The notes: a model not told the origin generated them from the letters alone. Positions 37,435 to 47,116 are shown, counted from the first letter of the stretch. The stretch is DNA of 64,000 nt from Pantoea sp. RIT-PI-b (GCF_001187905.1 NZ_LGIS01000012.1:310001-374000); one strand, 5' to 3'. Numbers and translations are program-made.

Positions 37435-38862
37435 ATGACCACCCATTTAGTTTGGTTGCGCAACGATCTGCGCATCAATGACAATATGGCGCTGGCCGCC
37501 GCCTGTCGCGACAGCAATGCCAACGTGATGGCGCTGTTTATCGCTACGCCGCAGCAGTGGCAGCAGCATCACATGGCACCGAAGCAGGCGGCGTTTATCC
37601 AGCAAAATCTCCGCTTATTACAGGCGTCATTGGCGGAACGCGGTATCCCTTTGCATTATCACCAGTGTGATGACTTTGCTGCCTCGATTGATTTTCTCAG
37701 CGAGTTTTGCCATCAGCAGCACGTCGACGCGCTTTATTACAACTATCAGTACGAAATAAACGAACGTGAGCGCGATGCACAGGCCGAAAAGCGGCTGGAT
37801 GCGCAGGGCGTGATTTGTCAGGGATTTGACGATAGCCTGCTGTTGCCGCCGGGCAGCGTACAAACCGGCAGTAACACCATGTTCAAAGTGTTTACGCCAT
37901 TCAGCAAAGCCTTTGTCCGCCGCCTGCATCAGGGCTTGCCGGAGTGCTATCATGCTCCGAAAGCCCGCCCGAATGCACCAATCCGTATCGAACAGCACAT
38001 CCCAGCATTTGATTATCCTTGCGAAGATGTTGATGAGAGCTGGTTCCCTGCCGGTGAAGAGGCAGCGTTAAAACAGCTGCGTCATTTCGCCAAACAGGCG
38101 GTGCAACACTACCCGGATCAGCGCGACTTACCGGCGATTGATGGCACCAGCCGCTTATCGGCTTATCTGGCGATTGGTGTGCTATCGCCGCGCCAGTGCT
38201 TACATCGGGTATTGAAAGAGCACCCCGACGCGCTCAATGAGGGCAAGGCGTTTACCTGGCTGAACGAGCTGATCTGGCGCGAATTTTACCGCCATCTGAT
38301 GGTGGCATTCCCGGCATTGTGTAAGCACCAACCGTTTGTCGATTGGACGCGCAACGTGGATTGGCAGAAAAATGATCATCATCTCGCGGCCTGGCAGCAG
38401 GGTAAAACCGGCTATCCGATTGTCGATGCGGCGATGCGTCAGCTCAACACGCTGGGCTGGATGCACAATCGGCTGCGCATGATTACCGCCAGTTTTCTGG
38501 TCAAGGATCTGCTCATCGATTGGCGTGAAGGTGAGCGCTACTTTATGCAGCAATTGATCGATGGCGATCTGGCCGCCAATAACGGTGGCTGGCAATGGGC
38601 GGCATCAACCGGCACCGATGCCGCGCCTTATTTCCGCATCTTCAATCCCACCACTCAGGGCGAACGCTTCGATAAACAGGGCGACTTTATCCGCCAGTGG
38701 TTGCCGGAACTGCGCTCTGTGCCAGACAGCGATATCCATCAGCCACAGGTTTGGGCGCAGAAAAATAACAAGAAACTCGATTATCCGGCACCAATCGTGG
38801 AACATAAGGACGCACGTAAAAAGACACTAGACGCCTTTGAGCGCGCTCGCAGCGCGGCTTGA
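37435..38862 (+). CDS. phrB: Deoxyribodipyrimidine photolyase (class I CPD)
   Basis: PhrB repairs cyclobutane pyrimidine dimers with blue light, using reduced FAD and an antenna folate. The 475 residues (472 in E. coli) start TTHLVWLRNDLRINDNMALAAAC. The antenna-binding N-terminal half is followed by the FAD-binding helical domain with TWLNELIWREFYRHLM, RQLNTLGWMHNRLRM and DLAANNGGWQWAASTGTDAAPYFRIFNP landmarks. It lies in a likely ybgA-phrB-ybgI transcript; ybgA-phrB pairing is widely conserved. Confidence 0.97.
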   Translation: MTTHLVWLRNDLRINDNMALAAACRDSNANVMALFIATPQQWQQHHMAPKQAAFIQQNLRLLQASLAERGIPLHYHQCDDFAASIDFLSEFCHQQHVDALYYNYQYEINERERDAQAEKRLDAQGVICQGFDDSLLLPPGSVQTGSNTMFKVFTPFSKAFVRRLHQGLPECYHAPKARPNAPIRIEQHIPAFDYPCEDVDESWFPAGEEAALKQLRHFAKQAVQHYPDQRDLPAIDGTSRLSAYLAIGVLSPRQCLHRVLKEHPDALNEGKAFTWLNELIWREFYRHLMVAFPALCKHQPFVDWTRNVDWQKNDHHLAAWQQGKTGYPIVDAAMRQLNTLGWMHNRLRMITASFLVKDLLIDWREGERYFMQQLIDGDLAANNGGWQWAASTGTDAAPYFRIFNPTTQGERFDKQGDFIRQWLPELRSVPDSDIHQPQVWAQKNNKKLDYPAPIVEHKDARKKTLDAFERARSAA

Positions 38863-38880
38863 GGCGATCAGGGAACCGTA

Positions 38881-39624
38881 ATGAACAATGTTGAATTAGA
38901 ACAGATCGTCAATCAGCAGCTTAACAACAGCGCCTTCAGCGATTACGCACCGAACGGTTTGCAGGTTGAAGGACGCGCTGAAGTAAAAAACCTCATCACC
39001 GGCGTAACGGCTTGTCAGGCGTTGCTGGATGAAGCGGTGAAGCGCAACGCTGATGCGGTGCTGGTGCATCACGGCTACTTCTGGAAGAGTGAAGCGCCGG
39101 TGATTAAAGGCATGAAGCGCCAGCGCCTGCGCACCTTGCTGGCCAATGATATCAACCTATATGGCTGGCATCTGCCACTGGATGCGCACGCCGAGTTGGG
39201 TAACAACGCGCAGCTGGCGCGTCTGTTTGATATCGAGGTCAAAGGCGAAATTCAGCCGCTGGTGCCGTGGGGCGAATTGGCACAGCCGTTGAGCGGTGCG
39301 GCGTTGGCGGAAAAAATCGCCCAGCGTTTAGGCCGTACGCCGCTGCACTGCGGTGATAACGCGCCTGCGCTGATCAAACGCGTTGCCTGGTGTAGCGGTG
39401 GCGGTCAGGGCTTTATCGATAGCGCGGCGGCATTTGGTGTCGATGCCTTTATTACCGGTGAAGTTTCTGAGCAAACCATTCATAGCGCCCGCGAACAGGG
39501 GGTGCACTTCTTCGCTGCTGGCCATCACGCGACCGAGCGCGGCGGTATTAAGGCGCTCGGCGAATGGCTAGCGACACATCACGGTCTTGATGTGACCTTT
39601 ATCGACATCGACAATCCTGCCTGA
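38881..39624 (+). CDS. ybgI: NIF3-family metal-binding protein YbgI
   Basis: YbgI belongs to the NIF3/DUF34 family, hexameric proteins with a dinuclear metal site; the role is debated (GTP cyclohydrolase-like and metal insertase suggestions). The 247 residues equal E. coli YbgI. Metal-ligand motifs are visible in DAVLVHHGYFWKSE and YGWHLPLDAHAELGNN, and the C-terminal AAGHHATERGGIKAL. It follows phrB after 18 bases and ends at a hairpin before the pxp genes. Confidence 0.92.
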   Translation: MNNVELEQIVNQQLNNSAFSDYAPNGLQVEGRAEVKNLITGVTACQALLDEAVKRNADAVLVHHGYFWKSEAPVIKGMKRQRLRTLLANDINLYGWHLPLDAHAELGNNAQLARLFDIEVKGEIQPLVPWGELAQPLSGAALAEKIAQRLGRTPLHCGDNAPALIKRVAWCSGGGQGFIDSAAAFGVDAFITGEVSEQTIHSAREQGVHFFAAGHHATERGGIKALGEWLATHHGLDVTFIDIDNPA

Positions 39625-39638
39625 TTGCTCCTCTCTCA

Positions 39639-39662
39639 CGCCCTTAACACACGTTAAGGGCG
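39639..39662 (+). terminator. Hairpin after ybgI
   Basis: CGCCCTTAAC/GTTAAGGGCG form a perfect 10-base-pair stem around ACAC, 14 bases after the ybgI stop. It lacks a good T-run, so it is a weak terminator or a stability element. Confidence 0.55.
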
Positions 39663-39772
39663 CAAATCTGTTGACACATCTCTGTCACTTTCGCATAACG
39701 TATTGCCTTTACGCATAAACGCGCACCCGGTCGCCATAAATGGCGCCGCGCTAACCTGATGGTGCGGGTTGT

Positions 39773-39796
39773 GTAGGGTGCGCATTAATGCGCACC
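39773..39796. repeat. Short palindromic repeat, family B, copy 2
   Basis: GTAGGGTGCGCA and TGCGCACC flank a TTAA centre in a 24-base near-perfect palindrome, upstream of pxpB. It matches the copy after ubiF at most positions. A degenerate related palindrome (TCGCCATAAATGGCG) precedes it at about 39731-39745. Confidence 0.65.
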
Positions 39797-39841
39797 TCAA
39801 TTATCTGTTTTTCGGCATGTTATTTTACCAGGAGGTCGTTT

Positions 39842-40498
39842 TTGCAACGAGCACGTTGTTATCTGCTAGGTGAGCGCGCGGTGGTGCTGGAACTGGAACC
39901 GCCGGTTTCGTTGACCAGCCAGCAGCGCATTTGGGGATTGTGTCAGCGATTGCAGCAGAACGAGCAGGTAGAGGAAGTGATTCCTGGCATGAACAACCTG
40001 ACACTGCTGCTGCGCGATCCGCAACTGAATGCGCTGGACGCAATTGAACGTTTGCAGCGCTGGTGGGAAGAGAGCGAAGCGCAGCTGCCGGAATCGCGCC
40101 GGGTGGAAATTCCGGTGGTGTACGGCGGCGAAGGCGGACCGGATCTGCAGGTAGTCGCTGAGCGCGCAAATATGACGCCAAAACAAGCGGTGGAACTGCA
40201 CAGCAGCATTGATTACGTGGTCTATTTCATCGGCTTCCAGCCCGGTTTCCCTTATCTCGGCGGACTGGATGAGCGGTTACACACGCCGCGCCGCGCTGAG
40301 CCGCGAGTGATTGTGCCGAGCGGCTCCGTGGGCATTGGTGGCAGCCAAACCGGCATCTATCCCTTAGCCGCGCCGGGCGGCTGGCAACTGATAGGCCATA
40401 CGCCGCTTAGCCTGTTCGATCCGCTGCAACATCCGCCAACCCTATTACGTCCCGGCGATAGCGTGCGCTTCGTGCCGCAGCAGGAGGGCGTATGTTAA
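39842..40498 (+). CDS. pxpB: 5-oxoprolinase subunit PxpB
   Basis: PxpB, with PxpC and PxpA, forms the ATP-dependent prokaryotic 5-oxoprolinase that opens pyroglutamate to glutamate. TTG at 39842 is the start: it follows a perfect AGGAGG by 6 bases and gives [21 protein letters not shown] (218 residues, as E. coli); an upstream in-frame ATG at 39788 lies inside the palindromic repeat and has no ribosome site. KipI-type motifs [16 protein letters not shown] and [16 protein letters not shown] are clear. It overlaps pxpC by 7 bases. Confidence 0.95.
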   Translation: MQRARCYLLGERAVVLELEPPVSLTSQQRIWGLCQRLQQNEQVEEVIPGMNNLTLLLRDPQLNALDAIERLQRWWEESEAQLPESRRVEIPVVYGGEGGPDLQVVAERANMTPKQAVELHSSIDYVVYFIGFQPGFPYLGGLDERLHTPRRAEPRVIVPSGSVGIGGSQTGIYPLAAPGGWQLIGHTPLSLFDPLQHPPTLLRPGDSVRFVPQQEGVC

Positions 40499-41424
40499 AG
40501 ATTCTACGCGCGGGCATGATAACCTCGCTACAGGACCACGGCCGTACCGGTTTTCGGCAATATGGCATCAGCGTTGGCGGCGCGCTAGATCAACCGGCGA
40601 TGCGCACGGCCAATATGCTGGTGGGCAATCCCGAGCAAAGCGCGGTGCTGGAAATCGTGCTCGGCCAGTTCAAAGTGCAGTTTACCCGCGATGGCTGGTT
40701 TGCACTGACGGGCGCCGGCTGTAATGCCGATCTGGATGGCCAACCGGTCTGGACCGGCTGGCGACTGCCGGTGAAGAAAGGTCAGGTGCTGACGTTAGCA
40801 ACGCCAACGCGCGGCATGCGCAGCTATCTGGCGGTAAACGGTGGCTTTGCCGTGCCGGAAATGCTCGGTTCAGTCAGTACCGATCTCAAGGCGGCGTTTG
40901 GCGGCTGGCAGGGACGAAAATTACAAGACGGTGACGAATTGCCGTTAGGCAAACCCACGCGTGACTTCAAAGACAAAGCCGGCGTGCGCCAGCTGCTGTG
41001 GGGCAATCGCATTCGCGCTCTGGCGGGGCCGGAATACAGCGAATTCTCGCGTGAAGCGCAGCAAGGTTTTTGGCGCAGCCCGTGGAAACTCAGTCCGCAA
41101 AGTAATCGCATGGGATATCGCCTACAGGGACGTCAATTGCAACGCGACGCGACACGCGATTTGCTGTCGCACGGTTTAGTGCCCGGCGTGGTGCAGGTGC
41201 CGCCCAATGGCCAACCGATTGTGTTGATGGCCGATGCGCAAACCACCGGTGGTTATCCGCGTATCGCCTGCATCATCGAAGCCGATCTCTATCATCTGGC
41301 GCAAATTCGTCTCGGCGAACCGATTCACTTCATTCATTGCACGCTGGAAGATGCCATTGCGGCTAAACAGCATCAGCAGCGCTCGTTTGACCAAATTGCC
41401 TGGGGACTGGGACATGAAGATTGA
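40492..41424 (+). CDS. pxpC: 5-oxoprolinase subunit PxpC
   Basis: PxpC is the biotin-carboxylase-unrelated KipA/allophanate-hydrolase-C2-like subunit of the 5-oxoprolinase. The 310 residues equal E. coli PxpC (YbgK). Typical landmarks are [25 protein letters not shown] at the start, [13 protein letters not shown] [17 protein letters not shown] and [13 protein letters not shown] in the middle, and [32 protein letters not shown] near the end. It overlaps pxpB by 7 bases and pxpA by 11, consistent with a tightly coupled enzyme operon. Confidence 0.95.
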   Translation: MLKILRAGMITSLQDHGRTGFRQYGISVGGALDQPAMRTANMLVGNPEQSAVLEIVLGQFKVQFTRDGWFALTGAGCNADLDGQPVWTGWRLPVKKGQVLTLATPTRGMRSYLAVNGGFAVPEMLGSVSTDLKAAFGGWQGRKLQDGDELPLGKPTRDFKDKAGVRQLLWGNRIRALAGPEYSEFSREAQQGFWRSPWKLSPQSNRMGYRLQGRQLQRDATRDLLSHGLVPGVVQVPPNGQPIVLMADAQTTGGYPRIACIIEADLYHLAQIRLGEPIHFIHCTLEDAIAAKQHQQRSFDQIAWGLGHED

Positions 41425-42151
41425 TCTTAATGCCGATCTTGGCGAAGGCAGCGCCAGCGATCGGGAACTGCTCACGCTGGTCAGCTCAGCCAATATTGCC
41501 TGCGGCTTCCACGCCGGTGATGCGCAAACCATGCTGCAATCAGTGCGCTGGGCGAAAGCCAGTGGCGTGGCGATTGGTGCGCATCCCAGTTTCCCCGATC
41601 GGGAAAACTTTGGTCGTAGCGCGATGCAACTGCCGCCGGAAACGGTGTATGCGCAGATGATTTACCAGATTGGCGCGCTAAAAATTATCGCGGAGAGCGA
41701 AGGTGAACGTCTGGTGCACGTCAAACCGCACGGCATGTTGTATAACCAGGCGGCGGGCGATCCGCAGCTGGCCGATGCTATCGCGCGCGCGGTGAAAGCC
41801 GTGGATGCGGGATTAATTCTGGTGGGGTTGGCGGGCAGCGCCTCGATTGCGGCGGCGGCTCATCATGGTTTGCGCACACGCGAAGAGGTATTTGCCGATC
41901 GCGGTTATCTGGCGAGCGGGGCGCTGGTGCCTCGCAGTCAGCCTAACGCGATGATTGAAGATGCCGACCAGGCGCTCGCGCAAACGCTGGCGATGGTGCA
42001 GCAGCGTCAGGTGCAGAGCATCAGCGGCGAATGGGTGCCGGTCAACGCGGAAACCGTGTGTCTGCATGGTGACGGCGCCCACGCGCTCCAGTTCGCCCGT
42101 ACGTTGCGCGCCGCCTTTGCGACCAATCAGATTGCCGTTACCAGCGCATAA
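41414..42151 (+). CDS. pxpA: 5-oxoprolinase subunit PxpA (LamB/YcsF family)
   Basis: PxpA is the LamB/YcsF-family subunit of 5-oxoprolinase. I choose ATG at 41414 ([20 protein letters not shown]), giving 245 residues (244 in E. coli), overlapping pxpC by 11 bases; the longer open frame lies inside pxpC. Conserved motifs are [38 protein letters not shown] and [12 protein letters not shown] Rho-independent terminator follows within 15 bases. Confidence 0.95.
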   Translation: MKIDLNADLGEGSASDRELLTLVSSANIACGFHAGDAQTMLQSVRWAKASGVAIGAHPSFPDRENFGRSAMQLPPETVYAQMIYQIGALKIIAESEGERLVHVKPHGMLYNQAAGDPQLADAIARAVKAVDAGLILVGLAGSASIAAAAHHGLRTREEVFADRGYLASGALVPRSQPNAMIEDADQALAQTLAMVQQRQVQSISGEWVPVNAETVCLHGDGAHALQFARTLRAAFATNQIAVTSA

Positions 42152-42164
42152 CATTTTACTGATT

Positions 42165-42193
42165 GCCCGGCCTCACGCCGGGCTTTGTCTTTT
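42165..42193 (+). terminator. Terminator or attenuator between pxpA and DUF969 gene
   Basis: GCCCGGC/GCCGGGC form a 7-base-pair GC stem with loop CTCAC and are followed by TTTGTCTTTT. The downstream gene starts 16 bases later on the same strand, so this is a partial terminator. Confidence 0.8.
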
Positions 42194-42208
42194 ACATAAG
42201 GGAACAAC

Positions 42209-42937
42209 ATGGATAACGTGGTAAACCTCTGGCCGCTACTGGGCATTGCCGCCATCATTGTGGGTTTTGTGCTGCGCTTTAACCCGGTGCTGGTGGTGAT
42301 AGTGGCGGGCTTCGTCACCGGGCTGGCGGCGCATCTGCCGCTGGCGGATATTCTGGAAAAACTCGGTTCTGGCTTCCTCAATACGCGTAATCTGCCGCTG
42401 ATTCTGCTGTTGCCGTTAGCGGTTATCGGCTTGCTGGAGCGTCATGGTTTGAAAGAGCGCGCGCAGAGCTGGATCGCCCAGATCAAAACCGCGACCGCCG
42501 GGCGCTTGCTGATCGTCTACCTGTTCGTGCGTGAAGCCACTGCGGCGCTGGGTTTAACCAGCCTTGGCGGTCATCCACAAATGGTGCGTCCGCTGCTGGC
42601 GCCGATGGCCGAAGGGGCCACGGAAAACCGCTACGGCGAAGTGCCGCCAGACGTGCGTCATCGCCTGCGTGCCATGTCGGCCGCCACCGATAACATTGGT
42701 CTCTTCTTTGGTGAAGATATCTTCGTCGCTTTTGGCGCAATTATCTTCATGCATAACTTTATGCAGGAGTCTGCCGGTATTAGCACCGAACCGCTGCATA
42801 TCGCGCTGTGGGGTATTCCTACTGCACTCTGTGCTTTCCTCATTCATTCAGCCCGTCTGGTACGCCTTGATCGTCAGCTGGCGCGAGAACTGGGCGCGTT
42901 AAATCAGCAGGCGCTGAACGCCAAAGGAGGGAAGTAA
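42209..42937 (+). CDS. DUF969 membrane protein, candidate pyroglutamate carrier subunit
   Basis: A 242-residue DUF969 protein of the inner membrane with about five hydrophobic segments (LWPLLGIAAIIVGFVLRFNPVLVVIVAGFVTGLAAHL and others) and conserved LREATAALGL-like LFVREATAALGLTSLGGHPQMVRPL and GATENRYG. Function is unproven. Its stop overlaps the start of the DUF979 gene by one base, suggesting a two-part transporter. Placement between pxpA and pcp suggests transport of 5-oxoproline or a related product; E. coli lacks this gene here. Confidence 0.75.
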   Translation: MDNVVNLWPLLGIAAIIVGFVLRFNPVLVVIVAGFVTGLAAHLPLADILEKLGSGFLNTRNLPLILLLPLAVIGLLERHGLKERAQSWIAQIKTATAGRLLIVYLFVREATAALGLTSLGGHPQMVRPLLAPMAEGATENRYGEVPPDVRHRLRAMSAATDNIGLFFGEDIFVAFGAIIFMHNFMQESAGISTEPLHIALWGIPTALCAFLIHSARLVRLDRQLARELGALNQQALNAKGGK

Positions 42938-43953
42938 TGTTCCAGCAACAATATTTGATGTGGCTGGCAGGGGTGATCCTGCTGGTGGTGGCGCTGCTTT
43001 CCTGGCGCGACAGTGCCAACCCGCGCCGTTTTACCACCGGGCTGTTCTGGGCCTTGTATGGGCTGATTTTCCTGATCGGCGACGGTGCTTATCAGTTGAT
43101 GGGGCAATGGGCGGGCGATGCCGAACTGGGCCGCCGCTGGTTGCACATCGCGGTCGGCGTGGCCGTGGTGGTGATGGCGTTGATTGCCGGTTTCGGCGGC
43201 GTGCGTCTGGGACGCTATCATCAGCGCAGCGGCGAGCAGAAACAGGAGAGCGCCAAACGTCTGCATAATAAGCTGTTCCTGCCGGCGCTGGCGATCCCGC
43301 TGGTCACCGTGATTGGCGTGCTGGCGTTTAACCACATTCCTGGGCTGCAGGACACCGTGTTTGGCCCCGGCAATCACTCAACATTGGTGACGCTATTCTC
43401 AATGATGATCGGCTGCCTGTTGGGCTGGCTGATTGCACTGAAAATCACCCATGAAAAGCCGCTGCAGTCGATGCAGGAGACCCGTCGCTTGCTGGATGCG
43501 GTGGGTTGGGCCTTTATTCTGCCGCAAATTCTCGCCACGCTTGGCCTGCTGTTCACCAGCGCCGGTGTCGGCACCGCGATTTCGCACCTGACCGAGCAGT
43601 ATCTGGCGGTGGATAATCGCCTGATCGCCGTCGCGGTCTACGCGGGAGGCATGGCGCTGCTGACCATGGTGATGGGCAATGCGTTCGCAGCCTTCCCGAT
43701 TGTGACGGCCGGGATTGGGATTCCGATTCTGGTGCTGCAACACGGTGGCAATCCGGCGGTGATGGCGGCGATCGGCATGTTCTCCGGCTATTGCGGGACT
43801 TTGATGACGCCGATGGCGGCCAACTTCAACATCGTTCCGGCGCGTCTGTTAGAGCTGCCGGACCGCAACGCGGTGATCAAGGCTCAGGTGCCAACCGGTG
43901 TGCTACTGTTGGTAGTGAATATTTTCCTGCTCTACTTCCTGATGTTCTTGTGA
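42937..43953 (+). CDS. DUF979 membrane protein, partner of DUF969
   Basis: A 338-residue DUF979 inner-membrane protein with about nine hydrophobic segments, including [18 protein letters not shown] near the start and [60 protein letters not shown] in the C-terminal half. Its ATG overlaps the DUF969 stop (TAATG) after a strong AGGAGG. pcp follows after 7 bases. DUF969 and DUF979 nearly always occur together, so they probably form one membrane complex; the substrate is inferred only from neighbours. Confidence 0.75.
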   Translation: MFQQQYLMWLAGVILLVVALLSWRDSANPRRFTTGLFWALYGLIFLIGDGAYQLMGQWAGDAELGRRWLHIAVGVAVVVMALIAGFGGVRLGRYHQRSGEQKQESAKRLHNKLFLPALAIPLVTVIGVLAFNHIPGLQDTVFGPGNHSTLVTLFSMMIGCLLGWLIALKITHEKPLQSMQETRRLLDAVGWAFILPQILATLGLLFTSAGVGTAISHLTEQYLAVDNRLIAVAVYAGGMALLTMVMGNAFAAFPIVTAGIGIPILVLQHGGNPAVMAAIGMFSGYCGTLMTPMAANFNIVPARLLELPDRNAVIKAQVPTGVLLLVVNIFLLYFLMFL

Positions 43954-43960
43954 GGTTGCA

Positions 43961-44608
43961 ATGAAAACGGTGTTAATGACGGCGTTTGAGCCGTTTGGTG
44001 GCGAAAGCATCAACCCTTCGTGGGAAGCGGTGCGCAGCTTTGACGGCAAAGAGATCGCCGGTGCGCGTATTGTGGTGCGCCAGCTGCCGGTGGTGTTTGC
44101 CACCTGCGGTGAAGTGTTAACGCGTGCGCTGGAAGAGATTCAGCCCGATCGCGTGCTGTGCGTTGGGCAGGCGGGTGGTCGATCCGACATTACCGTTGAA
44201 CGCGTCGCCATCAATGTGGATGACGCACGCATTCCGGACAACGACCAGCAACAGCCGATCGATCAGCCGATTGAGGCCGATGGCCCGGCGGCCTATTTCT
44301 CCACGCTGCCGATCAAAGCCATGGTGGCCGCACTGCGTGAGGTAGGCGTGCCGGCGTCGGTATCGCAAACCGCCGGTACTTTTACCTGTAATCACGTGAT
44401 GTACAGCCTGCTGAACTGGATTCATACCACCAACAGTAGGGCGCGCGGCGGTTTTATTCACATTCCATACATGCCGGAACAAGCGGTGCATCATCCTGGT
44501 GTGGCGAGTATGGCCACCGCTAGCGTGATCAAGGCGCTGGAAACCTCGCTGCAGGTGATATTGAGTACCGAAAATGATATTCGCGTCGTCGGTGGCGCCA
44601 CGCATTAA
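43961..44608 (+). CDS. pcp: Pyrrolidone-carboxylate peptidase
   Basis: Pcp cleaves an N-terminal pyroglutamyl residue from peptides, releasing free 5-oxoproline. The 215 residues are the normal bacterial length. The catalytic triad is at the canonical numbers: Glu80 ([10 protein letters not shown]), Cys143 ([11 protein letters not shown]) and His167 ([12 protein letters not shown]). It lies directly downstream of the DUF979 gene (7 bases) and 11 bases before nei. Pcp is absent from this location in E. coli. Confidence 0.96.
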   Translation: MKTVLMTAFEPFGGESINPSWEAVRSFDGKEIAGARIVVRQLPVVFATCGEVLTRALEEIQPDRVLCVGQAGGRSDITVERVAINVDDARIPDNDQQQPIDQPIEADGPAAYFSTLPIKAMVAALREVGVPASVSQTAGTFTCNHVMYSLLNWIHTTNSRARGGFIHIPYMPEQAVHHPGVASMATASVIKALETSLQVILSTENDIRVVGGATH

Positions 44609-44619
44609 CAGGAGTTGTT

Positions 44620-45408
44620 ATGCCTGAGGGACCGGAGATCCGTCGTGCGGCGGATCAACTGGCAGAGGCAATGGAAGGCAAACCGCTCACCGATGTATGG
44701 TTTGCCTTTCCCGAGCTGAAAACCTATGAACCCGCGTTGATGGGAACCACCATCAACGCGTTTGAAACGCGGGGCAAAGCGCTGCTCACGCACTTCTCAA
44801 ATGGCCTGACGCTTTACAGCCACAATCAGCTGTACGGCGTCTGGCGCGTGGTGCCAACCGGCACGCAGCCGAATACCACGCGACAACTCCGCGTGCGGCT
44901 CGCCAATGCGGATAACACCATTTTGCTGTACAGCGCGTCGGATATTGAGCTGCTCAACGCTGCTACCTTGGCGGCGCATCCGTTTCTGCAACGGGTGGGA
45001 CCGGACGTGCTGGATGCCAGCTTAACGGTGGAGGAGGTGCGCGAGCGTCTGCTGTCGCCGCGCTTTCGTCGTCGCCAGTTCAGCGGCTTGTTGCTCGATC
45101 AGGCTTTTCTCGCCGGTTTGGGTAATTATCTACGCGTGGAGATTTTATGGCATGCCGGTTTGCTGGCGTCGCACCGGGCGCAGGATCTCAGCGAGCAGCA
45201 GCTCACGGCGCTGAGTGAGGCGATGCTGTCGGTGCCGCGTTTGTCATATCAGATGCGTGGCAGCATGAAGAAGTATCACGAAGATGCCGCGTTTCGCTTC
45301 GAGGTGTTTCATCGGCAGGGCAAAAAATGTCGGCGTTGCGGAGCGGTGATTGAGAAGGGCGTATTGTCATCGCGGCCGTTTTACTGGTGTCCGGGATGCC
45401 AATTGTAG
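44620..45408 (+). CDS. nei: Endonuclease VIII (Nei)
   Basis: Nei is a Fpg/Nei-family DNA glycosylase/AP lyase that removes oxidised pyrimidines such as thymine glycol. The 262 residues (263 in E. coli) begin [13 protein letters not shown], giving the catalytic N-terminal Pro2 and Glu3, and end with the zinc finger [25 protein letters not shown]. In E. coli nei follows pxpA directly; here a DUF969-DUF979-pcp block lies between. Confidence 0.97.
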   Translation: MPEGPEIRRAADQLAEAMEGKPLTDVWFAFPELKTYEPALMGTTINAFETRGKALLTHFSNGLTLYSHNQLYGVWRVVPTGTQPNTTRQLRVRLANADNTILLYSASDIELLNAATLAAHPFLQRVGPDVLDASLTVEEVRERLLSPRFRRRQFSGLLLDQAFLAGLGNYLRVEILWHAGLLASHRAQDLSEQQLTALSEAMLSVPRLSYQMRGSMKKYHEDAAFRFEVFHRQGKKCRRCGAVIEKGVLSSRPFYWCPGCQL

Positions 45409-45426
45409 CGGCACGATTTATCGCGC
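45404..45426 (+). repeat. Short palindromic repeat, family A, copy 3
   Basis: This single copy begins GTAGCGGCAC and ends ATCGCGCA; it overlaps the nei stop codon and lies directly before the nei/gltA terminator. It matches the paired copies near gltL. Confidence 0.7.
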
Positions 45427-45428
45427 AA

Positions 45429-45459
45429 TAAAAAAGGCGGCCGTTTGGCCGCCTTTTTC
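45429..45459. terminator. Bidirectional terminator between nei and gltA
   Basis: GGCGGCC/GGCCGCC with loop GTTT is flanked by seven A residues and five T residues, so it works for both convergent transcripts. Confidence 0.9.
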
Positions 45460-46743
45460 TTATTTATCCAGCGCCGAGGTAAATGGACGCTCGGTGTAAC
45501 CGGTATACAGCTGACGCGGACGGGCAATTTTCATGCCTTCGTCATGCATCTCTTTCCAGTGTGCAATCCAGCCTACGGTACGTGCCATGGCGAAGATGAC
45601 GGTAAACATGGAAGACGGAATGCCCATCGCTTTCAGAATGATGCCTGAGTAGAAATCGACGTTAGGATAGAGCTTACGCTCGATGAAGTACGGGTCGTTC
45701 AGCGCGATGTGTTCCAGCTCCATCGCCACTTCCAGCAGATCATCTTTCATGCCCAGTTCATTCAGCACTTCGTGACAGGTATCGCGCATTACGGTGGCAC
45801 GTGGATCGTAGTTTTTGTAGACGCGGTGGCCAAAGCCCATCAGACGGAACGAATCGTTTTTGTCTTTCGCACGTTTAACAAACTCAGGGATGTGATCAAC
45901 AGTGCTGATCTCTTCCAGCATGCGCAGTGTCGCTTCGTTGGCACCGCCGTGCGCCGGTCCCCACAATGAAGCGATACCGGCGGCGATACAGGCAAACGGG
46001 TTCGCGCCTGAAGAGCCTGCGGTACGTACGGTAGAGGTTGAAGCGTTCTGCTCATGGTCGGCGTGCAGAATCAGAATACGGTCCATGGCGCGTTCCAGTA
46101 CCGGATTCACTTTGTACTCTTCGCATGGCGTGGCGAACATCATGTGCAGGAAGTTACCGGCATAAGAGAGGTCGTTGCGCGGATACACAAACGGCTGGCC
46201 GATGGAGTATTTGTAGCACATCGCCGCCATGGTTGGCATTTTCGACAGCAGGCGGAACGCAGCGATTTCACGGTGACGTTCAATATTGACGTCTAAAGAG
46301 TCGTGATAAAACGCGGCCAGCGCACCGGTCACACCACACATTACCGCCATAGGATGCGAATCGCGGCGGAAGCCATGGAACAGTCGGGTGATTTGCTCGT
46401 GGATCATGGTGTGGCGGGTAACGGTCGTGCGGAACTCTTCAAACTGGGCTTGGGTCGGGGCTTCGCCATTCAGCAAGATGTAACACACTTCGAGATAGTT
46501 GGAGTGGGTTGCCAGCTGGTCAATCGGGAAACCACGGTGTAACAGAATACCTTCGTCACCATCAATAAAGGTGATTTTGGATTCGCAGGACGCAGTAGAG
46601 GTGAAGCCGGGATCGAAGGTGAACAGGCCTTGAGAGCCAAGGGCGCGGACATCAACAACATCTTGTCCCAGCGTACCTTGCATCACGTCCAGTTCAACAG
46701 ACGTATTATCTTGTAGGGTTAGCGTCACTTTTTTATCTGTCAT
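45460..46743 (-). CDS. gltA: Citrate synthase
   Basis: GltA condenses oxaloacetate and acetyl-CoA to citrate, the entry to the TCA cycle. The 427 residues equal the E. coli type II, NADH-sensitive enzyme. The N-terminal regulatory part is present ([19 protein letters not shown]), with catalytic His in [16 protein letters not shown] and [18 protein letters not shown]. It is divergent from sdhC across 651 bases, and the two transcripts together cover several TCA-cycle steps. Confidence 0.98.
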   Translation of the reverse strand: MTDKKVTLTLQDNTSVELDVMQGTLGQDVVDVRALGSQGLFTFDPGFTSTASCESKITFIDGDEGILLHRGFPIDQLATHSNYLEVCYILLNGEAPTQAQFEEFRTTVTRHTMIHEQITRLFHGFRRDSHPMAVMCGVTGALAAFYHDSLDVNIERHREIAAFRLLSKMPTMAAMCYKYSIGQPFVYPRNDLSYAGNFLHMMFATPCEEYKVNPVLERAMDRILILHADHEQNASTSTVRTAGSSGANPFACIAAGIASLWGPAHGGANEATLRMLEEISTVDHIPEFVKRAKDKNDSFRLMGFGHRVYKNYDPRATVMRDTCHEVLNELGMKDDLLEVAMELEHIALNDPYFIERKLYPNVDFYSGIILKAMGIPSSMFTVIFAMARTVGWIAHWKEMHDEGMKIARPRQLYTGYTERPFTSALDK

Positions 46744-47086
46744 TATTTCGTCTCCATAGCGCCTTTAAGGTAAGGATCTTAGACACCAGAATAGCCTTCA
46801 TGTTGCAAATATCAGCAAGCGATATAACCACAATCTTCACAGCATCACTCTGCGGTAACGTGGGTCGTGCAGGGTTACAGAGTAAACGCTGATTTGGGCC
46901 ATTCGGTGGCGTCGGGGCATGACATGCTGCACATCGAGGATGTTAAAGTTCCTGTCACGACATAACTTCTTGGTAACCAATAACCTGATGCTTTGTATTG
47001 CTTGTATTGGCAATGTTACATAACTTGAGCTTAGGGGAAAGTGTATCCCCATAACTTTTGTGCATCATAGGGCTTTAATGCGATTG

Positions 47087-47116
47087 TTTGTAACTGAAAT
47101 GTTGATCTTTTGTCAA
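47087..47116 (-). promoter_or_regulatory. Candidate gltA promoter
   Basis: Minus-strand -35 TTGACA is perfect; the -10 TACAAA (18-base spacing) matches 4 of 6. It would give a leader of about 335 bases, similar to the distal gltA promoter of E. coli. Confidence 0.42.
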
